A stretch of 64,000 bases of DNA, from positions 46,567-110,566 of the forward strand of contig JBBQWZ010000014.1 of the NCBI GenBank assembly GCA_038210135.1, given 5' to 3'. Source of the DNA: JBBQWZ01 sp038210135 (GTDB taxonomy: Bacteria; Acidobacteriota; Terriglobia; Bryobacterales; Bryobacteraceae). The notes beneath the pieces are model-generated. The model did not search any database, was not told the DNA's origin, and was given only the letters and a program-made list of their open reading frames with translations. Positions 58,550-64,000 of the stretch are shown piece after piece; the first letter of the stretch is position 1, and the number at the start of each line of letters is the position of its first letter. The position numbers were made by a program, and so were the translations under genes.

Positions 58550-59968
58550 GTCGGTTGGATATTTGCCGGTGTAGCAGGCGGTGCAGTAGTTGTTCTCGTC
58601 GTTGACGGCATTCTTTAGGCCTTCGAGCGAGAGGTAGGCGAGGGAGTCGGCTTCGACGAAGCGGCGGATTTCGTCTACGGTGTTGTTGGCGGCGATGAGT
58701 TCGCCTTCGCTCGGTGTGTCCACGCCGTAGAAGCACGGGGCGACGGTGGGCGGGCAGGAAATGCGGAGGTGGACTTCGCGGGCTCCGGCGTTGCGGACCA
58801 TGCGAACGATTTTCTTGCTGGTGGTTCCGCGGACGATGGAGTCGTCGACGAGGATCACGCGGCGGCCTTCGAGCAAATGCCGGATGGGGTTGAGCTTCAG
58901 CTTCACGCCGAAATCACGGATGGCTTGGGACGGTTCGATGAAGGTGCGGCCGACATAGTGATTGCGGATGAGGGCGGCGCGGAACGGGATTCCGGATTCG
59001 GACGAGTAGCCGAGAGCGGCGGCGTTGCCGGAATCGGGCACCGGGACGACGAGATCGGCATCGACGGCGGATTCGACGGCGAGCAGGCGTCCAAGGAGTT
59101 CGCGTGTTTGCTGGACGGGACGACCGAAGACGAGCGAATCGGGGCGGGCAAAGTAGACGTGCTCGAAGACGCACTGGGTGGGGCGATTCGGCGGAGCCCA
59201 GAGTTCGCGAGTGACGCCTTCGGGTCCGATGATGACCATTTCGCCGGGCTTGACGTCGTTCATGTACGTCGCGTCGATGAGGTCGAAGGCGCAGGTTTCC
59301 GAAGCAAAGACGTAAGCCTTGCGGTGTCCGGACAACTCCATCTGACCGAACGCGAGGGGGCGGAATCCGTTGGGATCGCGCGCGACGATGACGCGGTCTT
59401 CGGCGAGGAACACGAGGGAGAAAGCGCCTTCGAGTTGGAGCAAGGCATCGCGTAACGCGGCGGCGAGGGTGCGTTCCTTCGAGTGGGCGACCAGGTGGAG
59501 GATGACTTCGGTGTCGCTAGAGGCTTGGAAAATGGCTCCGTCGCGTTCGAGGGATTTGCGGAGTTCGGCGGCGTTGGTGATGTTGCCGTTGTGGGCTACG
59601 GCGACGCGGCCTTTGTTGCAGGAGACGGCGAAGGGCTGGGCGTTGTTGAGGACGGTGTCGCCGGCTGTCGAGTAGCGGGTGTGGCCGATCGCCATGTGGC
59701 CGGGGAGCGAGCCGATGCGCTCGGGCGTGAAGATTTCGGCGACGTGCCCCATCTCTTTATGGAGCTCGATGCCGCGGCCGTCGCTGGTGGCGATTCCGGC
59801 GCTTTCCTGTCCGCGATGCTGGAGGGCGTATAGGCCGAGGTAGGTGAGATTGGCTGCTTCGGGATGGCCGTAGACGGCGAAGACACCGCACTCCTCATGG
59901 AGCTTGTCCCATGGAACTTCAGTTCCGAAGTCGTCGGGCTCGAAGGCGGTCTCGTCCTGGTTATGCAT
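58505..59968 (-). CDS. purF: Amidophosphoribosyltransferase
   Basis: Makes 5-phosphoribosylamine from PRPP and glutamine, the first committed step of purine synthesis. The start is ATG 59968 (MHNQDETAFEPDDFG), giving 487 residues; longer upstream frames lie inside purL. The propeptide is followed by the nucleophile Cys27 in HEECGVFAVYGHPEAANLTYLGLYALQHRGQESAGI. The PRTase signature is ILVDDSIVRGTTSKKIVRMVRNAGAREVHLRISCPP. The Cys-rich NNYCTACYTGKYPTDLVNIADLRVDKARR end suggests the [4Fe-4S] subgroup. It overlaps purL by 8 bases. The 3' end is duplicated downstream. Confidence 0.96.
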   Translation of the reverse strand: MHNQDETAFEPDDFGTEVPWDKLHEECGVFAVYGHPEAANLTYLGLYALQHRGQESAGIATSDGRGIELHKEMGHVAEIFTPERIGSLPGHMAIGHTRYSTAGDTVLNNAQPFAVSCNKGRVAVAHNGNITNAAELRKSLERDGAIFQASSDTEVILHLVAHSKERTLAAALRDALLQLEGAFSLVFLAEDRVIVARDPNGFRPLAFGQMELSGHRKAYVFASETCAFDLIDATYMNDVKPGEMVIIGPEGVTRELWAPPNRPTQCVFEHVYFARPDSLVFGRPVQQTRELLGRLLAVESAVDADLVVPVPDSGNAAALGYSSESGIPFRAALIRNHYVGRTFIEPSQAIRDFGVKLKLNPIRHLLEGRRVILVDDSIVRGTTSKKIVRMVRNAGAREVHLRISCPPTVAPCFYGVDTPSEGELIAANNTVDEIRRFVEADSLAYLSLEGLKNAVNDENNYCTACYTGKYPTDLVNIADLRVDKARR

Positions 59969-62168
59969 GGGCAAGCTCCAACTTTCCGGCAAGGGCTTCT
60001 TCGGAGGTTTTTCGCAACATAGCGACGTCCACGGATACGAGTGTCGCTGAGCCGTTACGGATCTGCAACCGGCCTGACATCGTAGTGCCGATGCGGAGGG
60101 CATCGACTTTGTGCTTGGCGGCGATGGCCGCAATTTTGTCGAACTGGGTGGTGCTGAGGAGGACGCGCGAGGGGCCTTCGTGGAAGAGAAGGAGTTCCGG
60201 CGCGAGCGTGGAATCGAGGGCGATGTCGGCACCGATTCCTTGCGCGCTCGATTCGGCGAGGGCGACGGCGAGTCCGCCATCGGAGAGGTCGTGAGCGGAA
60301 TCGACGAGGCCTGCGTTGACGATTTCACGAATCGCGGAGTGCAGGCGCTTTTCGAGATCCATGTCGAGGGCGGGCGGCAGACCCCAGATGTCGTTGAGGA
60401 TCACTTTTGCGAATTGGGTTCCGCCGAGGCGTTGATGGTCGGCGGGGCCGAGTCCGCCAAGGAGGACGACGTCGAGCTTTTCCTTGGGGAACGCAATGGG
60501 GGCGGGAGCGGCGGTTTTCATCAGGCCCACAATTCCGAGAACGGGGGTCGGCCAGATGGCTTCGCCCAAAGTCTCGTTATATAAGGAGACGTTTCCGCCG
60601 GTGATGGGCGTTTCAAAGTGAATGCAGGCTTCGCAGATTCCCTCAATGGATTCGACCAGCTGCGCCATAATTTCGGGGCGCTCGGGGTTGCCGAAATTGA
60701 GGTTGTTGGTGGCGGCTACGGGCTGGGCTCCGACGACGGAGAGGTTACGGCAGCATTCGGCGACGATCAGTTTCGCGCCTTCGCGCGGATCGAGAACCGA
60801 GTAGCGGGCGTTGCCGTCGAGCGACATCGCGATGGAGGTTTCCGTGTCTTTAATGCGAACGATGGAGGCGTCGAGGCCGGGTCCGGCGACGGTGTTGGTG
60901 CGGACCTGGTAATCGTACTGCTCCCAGATCCAGCGTTTGCTGCAGAGATCGCTTGAGCCAACCAGCGCCAGCAGGTCGGCGGTGGAATTCCGATTAGTGA
61001 GCTTCGCGGCGTGGGCGGCGGGCATTTCGAGCGCCGCGGGACGATAGGGAGCGACAGCGTGTGGACGGTCGTAGAGCGGGGCTTCGTCGGCGAGATCGCG
61101 GTTCTTGATTTCGGCGACGACGACGCCGTGATTGCGAACGCGGAGCATGCCGTCGTCGGTAACCGTTCCGATGGTGACGGCGTCGAGGCCCCATTTCTTG
61201 AAGACGTCGAAGACTTCCTGCTCGCGGCCTTTTTCGGCAACGAGCAGCATGCGCTCCTGCGATTCCGAGAGCATGATTTCGTAAGGCGTCATGTTTTCGG
61301 CGCGTTGCGGAACGTATTTCAAGTCGAAGTCGATGCCAGTTCCGGCGCGGCTGCCCATTTCGGAAGTCGAGCAAGTGAGCCCGGCGGCTCCCATGTCTTG
61401 AATGCCGACGATGGCGCCGGTTTTCATGGCCTCGAGGCAGGCTTCGAGGAGGAGCTTTTCCATGAACGGATCGCCGACCTGCACGTTGGGACGGTTGGCC
61501 ATGGCTTCTTCCGTGAATTCGGCGGAGGCCATGGAGGCTCCGTGGATGCCGTCGCGTCCGGTCTTGGCACCGACATAGATAACGGGATTGCCGATTCCGG
61601 TAGCTCGCCCGAAGAAGATTTCGTCATGCTTGAAGACGCCGAGCGCGAAGACGTTGACGAGCGGATTGCCGTTATAGCAGGGCTCGAAGACGCATTCGCC
61701 GCCGACGGTGGGGACGCCGAAACAGTTTCCGTAATGGGAGATGCCGGAGACGACGCCTTCGACGATGCGCTTGTTGCGATCACCGTTTTGCGGATCGTCG
61801 AGAGGGCCAAAACGCAGGGCGTCCATGACGGCGATGGGGCGCGCGCCCATAGTGAAGATATCGCGCAGGATTCCGCCGACGCCGGTGGCGGCGCCTTGGA
61901 AGGGCTCGATGAAGCTGGGGTGATTGTGGGATTCGATCTTGAACGCGATGGCGATGCCGTCGCCGATGTCGATGATGCCGGCGTTCTCACCGGGTCCGAC
62001 CAGGACGCGGTCGCTCTTAGTGGGGAGCTTCTTCAAATGGATACGCGAGCTTTTGTAGGAGCAATGCTCGCTCCACATGACGGTAAAAATTCCGGTCTCG
62101 GTTTCAGTGGGCTCGCGCCCGAGCAGGCTCCGGACTTTCTCCTGCTCTGAGGAAGTGAGTTGGCTCAT
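59961..62168 (-). CDS. purL: Phosphoribosylformylglycinamidine synthase, large subunit
   Basis: Converts FGAR to FGAM with the PurQ and PurS subunits. The 735 residues are the small PurL form that needs separate PurS and PurQ, both encoded just upstream. Start is ATG 62168 (MSQLTSSEQEKVRSLLGREPTETETGIFTVMWSEHCSYKSSRIHLKKLP), and MWSEHCSYKSS, KIESHNHPSFIEPFQGAATGVGGILRDIFTMGARPIA, and GVPTVGGECVFEPCYNGNPLVN are conserved active-site segments. The C-terminal ATPase-like half has GLVDSAHDLSDGGLAVALAES. Codon use and character match the rest of the window, unlike purS and purC. It lies 17 bases after the purQ stop. Confidence 0.96.
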   Translation of the reverse strand: MSQLTSSEQEKVRSLLGREPTETETGIFTVMWSEHCSYKSSRIHLKKLPTKSDRVLVGPGENAGIIDIGDGIAIAFKIESHNHPSFIEPFQGAATGVGGILRDIFTMGARPIAVMDALRFGPLDDPQNGDRNKRIVEGVVSGISHYGNCFGVPTVGGECVFEPCYNGNPLVNVFALGVFKHDEIFFGRATGIGNPVIYVGAKTGRDGIHGASMASAEFTEEAMANRPNVQVGDPFMEKLLLEACLEAMKTGAIVGIQDMGAAGLTCSTSEMGSRAGTGIDFDLKYVPQRAENMTPYEIMLSESQERMLLVAEKGREQEVFDVFKKWGLDAVTIGTVTDDGMLRVRNHGVVVAEIKNRDLADEAPLYDRPHAVAPYRPAALEMPAAHAAKLTNRNSTADLLALVGSSDLCSKRWIWEQYDYQVRTNTVAGPGLDASIVRIKDTETSIAMSLDGNARYSVLDPREGAKLIVAECCRNLSVVGAQPVAATNNLNFGNPERPEIMAQLVESIEGICEACIHFETPITGGNVSLYNETLGEAIWPTPVLGIVGLMKTAAPAPIAFPKEKLDVVLLGGLGPADHQRLGGTQFAKVILNDIWGLPPALDMDLEKRLHSAIREIVNAGLVDSAHDLSDGGLAVALAESSAQGIGADIALDSTLAPELLLFHEGPSRVLLSTTQFDKIAAIAAKHKVDALRIGTTMSGRLQIRNGSATLVSVDVAMLRKTSEEALAGKLELAHA

Positions 62169-62185
62169 TCAGGGTTGTTTACTGA

Positions 62186-62881
62186 CTACGCGTGGATGGC
62201 GGCACAGGCCGCCGATACAGATTGCAAAATCACAAGGCCGTCGGAGGAACCGGTTCCATCGCTTGAAAGCAGGAGGGGCTCCACGGCGCGTTCTGGGTGC
62301 GGCATCATGCCGAGAACATTTCGGCCTTCGTTGAGCACTCCGGCGATGTCGCGGAGGGAGCCGTTGGGGTTGTCCTTGTAGCGGAACAGCACGCGATCCT
62401 CGGCTTCGAGTTGGTCGAGCGTGGCGTCGTCGGCGAAGTAGCATCCTTCGCCGTGGGCTACGGGCATGCGTAAAGGCTGGCCTTTGGAGGCGTTTTGGGT
62501 AAACGGAGAATTGGTGGTTTGAACTTCGAGGGTAACGTCGCGGCAGACGAACTTCAGGCCGCGGTTGCGAAGAAGGGCTCCGGGCAGGAGTCCGCTTTCG
62601 CACAGAATTTGGAAGCCGTTGCAGACGCCCATAACGAGTCCGCCGTCGTTTGCGAATTTCTTCACGGCGGTCATAACGGGAGAGAAGCGGGCGATGGCGC
62701 CGCAGCGAAGGTAGTCGCCGTAGGAGAATCCGCCGGGGACGACGACGGCGTCGACACCCCTGAGATCGGCGTCCGCGTGCCACAGCGGCACGGCAACAGC
62801 GTCGGCGTACTTCACGGCGCGCGCCGCATCCACATCGTCGAGCGTGCCCGGGAAGGTGATGACGCCGATTCTCGCGGTCAC
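62186..62881 (-). CDS. purQ: Phosphoribosylformylglycinamidine synthase, glutaminase subunit
   Basis: Class I glutaminase that feeds ammonia to PurL. The start is GTG 62881, overlapping the purS stop by 4 bases, giving 231 residues. The catalytic Cys is in GVCNGFQILCESGLLPGAL and the His-Glu pair in MMPHPERAVE. The first 35 residues (TARIGVITFPGTLDDVDAARAV) have the form found in actinobacteria (VxFPGTLDDxDAxRAV), whereas from about residue 72 (VKKFANDGGLVMGVCNGF onward, with NPNGSLRDIAGVLNEGRNVLG) the protein looks like that of the rest of the window. Codon third positions also lose their strong G/C bias there. The gene appears to be mosaic. Confidence 0.93.
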   Translation of the reverse strand: MTARIGVITFPGTLDDVDAARAVKYADAVAVPLWHADADLRGVDAVVVPGGFSYGDYLRCGAIARFSPVMTAVKKFANDGGLVMGVCNGFQILCESGLLPGALLRNRGLKFVCRDVTLEVQTTNSPFTQNASKGQPLRMPVAHGEGCYFADDATLDQLEAEDRVLFRYKDNPNGSLRDIAGVLNEGRNVLGMMPHPERAVEPLLLSSDGTGSSDGLVILQSVSAACAAIHA

Positions 62882-63135
62882 CGCTGAACCTGTTCCTGCT
62901 GATCGAGCCGGGTGACCGTCCAGTCCTCTATCACGGAGTTCGCCAGCAGGTGTGCCGCGATCTCCTCCAGGTCTTCGTTCGAGACGGTTTCGTCGACCTC
63001 GAGATCGAAGTGCTTGCCCTGCCGCACCGAACTGATGCCCGGATGGCCGGTACGGCGCAGCGCAGCCAGGATGGCCTTGCCCTGGGGATCGAGGATCTCC
63101 GGCTTGATCACGACGTCGACTGCCACGCGCGCCAC
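62878..63135 (-). CDS. purS: Phosphoribosylformylglycinamidine synthase, PurS subunit
   Basis: The small subunit that docks PurQ to PurL; 85 residues, MARVAVDVVIKPEILDPQGKAILAALRRTGHPGISSVRQGKHFDLEVDETVSNEDLEEIAAHLLANSVIEDWTVTRLDQQEQVQR. The opening ARVxVDVxxKPEILDPQGKAxxxALxRxG and the ending in LLANxVIEDWTV are the actinobacterial form. Its third codon positions are almost all G or C. It is preceded by a 163-base gap after purC and overlaps purQ by 4 bases. The order purC-purS-purQ is typical of actinobacterial genomes. Confidence 0.93.
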   Translation of the reverse strand: MARVAVDVVIKPEILDPQGKAILAALRRTGHPGISSVRQGKHFDLEVDETVSNEDLEEIAAHLLANSVIEDWTVTRLDQQEQVQR

Positions 63136-63298
63136 GGCGGTGGTCCCTTCTTCTGGGGTGCAAACAGCGTCAGTTTATCCGCCCCGGCACCCCCACGGAT
63201 TGCATCCCCGATCAGGGGACGGCCTCGGACCTGACCACGACGGCTCGAACCAGCGGAGTTCCGACTGAGAAGCCGCGGCGCAGGTGTCGCCCGAGAAG

Positions 63299-64000
63299 TC
63301 AGCACATCCAGTCCGCGAAAGCGCGCCCGGACACCTTCTCGTACGCCTGGCGATACCTGTCCCTGGTGGCCGCGACGATGCCTTCCGGGAGCGGCGGTGG
63401 TGGCGCGTCCCCGGTGCGGTCCCAGCCGGACTCGGCGGAGGTGAGCCAGTCCCGGACGAATTGCTTGTCGTAGGAAGGCTGTATCCGCCCGACCCGGTAG
63501 CCGTCGGCCGGCCAGAACCGCGAGGAGTCCGGAGTGAGCACCTCGTCCCCGAGCACCAGTGACTTCTTCTCCGCGGGGGTAACTTCGAAGCCGAACTCGA
63601 ATTTGGTGTCCGCAAGAATGATGCCCCGGCCGGTGGCGTGCGCCCTCGCGGCCGCGTAGATGGCCAACGTGGTGTCCCGCAGTTGGTCGGCGACCTCCTT
63701 TCCGGTGAGCTCCGCCACCATGCCGAACGTGACGTTCTCGTCGTGGGAGCCCAGCTCGGCCTTGGCGGCCGGAGTGAAGATCGGCCCGGGCAACCGGGAG
63801 GATTCGACGAGCCCGGCGGGCAGCTCCACTCCGCACACCGACCCGGTGGCCCGGTAGTCGGTCAGGCCCGACCCGGTCAGGTACCCGCGCGCTACACATT
63901 CGACCGGGATCATGTGCAGCCGGCGCACCAGCAATGCCCGGCCGCGCACTTCCGCCGGTATCCGGGGATCGTCGTAGGCCATCACGTGGTTTTGCACCAC
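63299..64000 (-). CDS. purC: SAICAR synthetase, N-terminus beyond the window
   Basis: Condenses CAIR with aspartate (ATP-dependent). 233 residues are visible up to the right edge; the family has about 290-300, so 55-65 are missing and the first visible Met need not be the start. Conserved segments are ALLVRRLHMIPVECVARGYLTGSG, GRGIILADTKFEFGFE, LGDEVLTPDSSRFWPADGYRVGRIQPSYDKQFVRDWL. The wording of these, and the near-total G/C third positions, are those of actinobacterial (Pseudonocardiales-like) PurC. It sits upstream of purS on the same strand. Confidence 0.94.
   Translation of the reverse strand: MVQNHVMAYDDPRIPAEVRGRALLVRRLHMIPVECVARGYLTGSGLTDYRATGSVCGVELPAGLVESSRLPGPIFTPAAKAELGSHDENVTFGMVAELTGKEVADQLRDTTLAIYAAARAHATGRGIILADTKFEFGFEVTPAEKKSLVLGDEVLTPDSSRFWPADGYRVGRIQPSYDKQFVRDWLTSAESGWDRTGDAPPPPLPEGIVAATRDRYRQAYEKVSGRAFADWMC

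Noticed and set aside
61011..62150. 379-codon frame antisense to purL
   Set aside because: Gly/Asp/Glu-rich shadow with no motif; purL is intact in the opposite direction.
62186..64000. PurR or purine-riboswitch control of the pur operon
   Set aside because: The 163-base gap between purC and purS shows no riboswitch core, and the operon start lies beyond the right edge.

Overview
The window is about 60% G+C and gene-dense. It reads as a chromosomal segment of an acidobacterium, most likely of the Solibacter/Bryobacter group. This rests on gene content and my memory of these families, not on a search. Supporting signs are Tat-exported Gfo/Idh/MocA and NIPSNAP proteins, a Hanks kinase fused to a LytTR regulator, the short 'TGPRTEAGKARSR' paralogue family, small secreted proteins of unknown function and dispersed intergenic repeats. 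The last 1.1-1.4 kb (start of purQ, purS, purC) looks actinobacterial instead, so it is either acquired DNA or a contig chimera.

Layout. 0-7 kb: nicotinate phosphoribosyltransferase (cut by the left edge) ending a GldA/F/G-type ABC transporter operon with its own promoter, then fabI and a small ParE/RelE toxin-antitoxin pair. 7-11 kb: lpdA, lipB and an E2 acyltransferase, i.e. lipoate-dependent 2-oxoacid dehydrogenase functions. 11-20 kb: a sugar-type oxidoreductase, an AbrB/RelE-type toxin-antitoxin pair, TonB, a DedA-like protein, DNA ligase, a lipid kinase and a membrane hydrolase. 20-33.5 kb: a flagellar filament region with a CsgG/FlgT-like protein, fliD, a TPR glycosyltransferase, a 1235-residue flagellin, csrA, fliW, a GT2 glycosyltransferase, a ketoacyl synthase III with Ser in place of the active-site Cys, and an acyl carrier protein. 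A sigma-28-like promoter lies inside csrA. Between it and the flagellin start is a hairpin with GGA in its loop just upstream of the ribosome binding site, which points to a FliW-CsrA-flagellin feedback circuit.

33.5-44.7 kb: uvrB, a DUF2520-type protein, a glycogen-debranching enzyme, an SDR, a NIPSNAP protein, an AbrB antitoxin whose VapC partner survives only as a C-terminal scrap, an actin-like ATPase overlapping a peptidoglycan amidase, a pentapeptide-repeat protein and a radical SAM enzyme. 44.9-48.4 kb: a three-gene signalling operon (LiaF-like membrane protein, LytS-like histidine kinase, and a single-chain Ser/Thr kinase-receiver-LytTR protein). 48.8-57.8 kb: an orphan VapB antitoxin, an orphan CpaF ATPase, an OPT transporter, secreted or membrane proteins of unknown function, GDP-fucose synthase and an orphan Phd antitoxin.

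57.9-64 kb: the purine operon purC-purS-purQ-purL-purF on the minus strand. Both ends are odd. The last 14 codons of purF occur a second time about 0.58 kb downstream, with identical amino acids but seven synonymous differences, flanking a small secreted-protein gene. The 5' part of the operon changes taxonomic character inside purQ. No tRNA, rRNA, CRISPR array, insertion sequence or prophage was seen.
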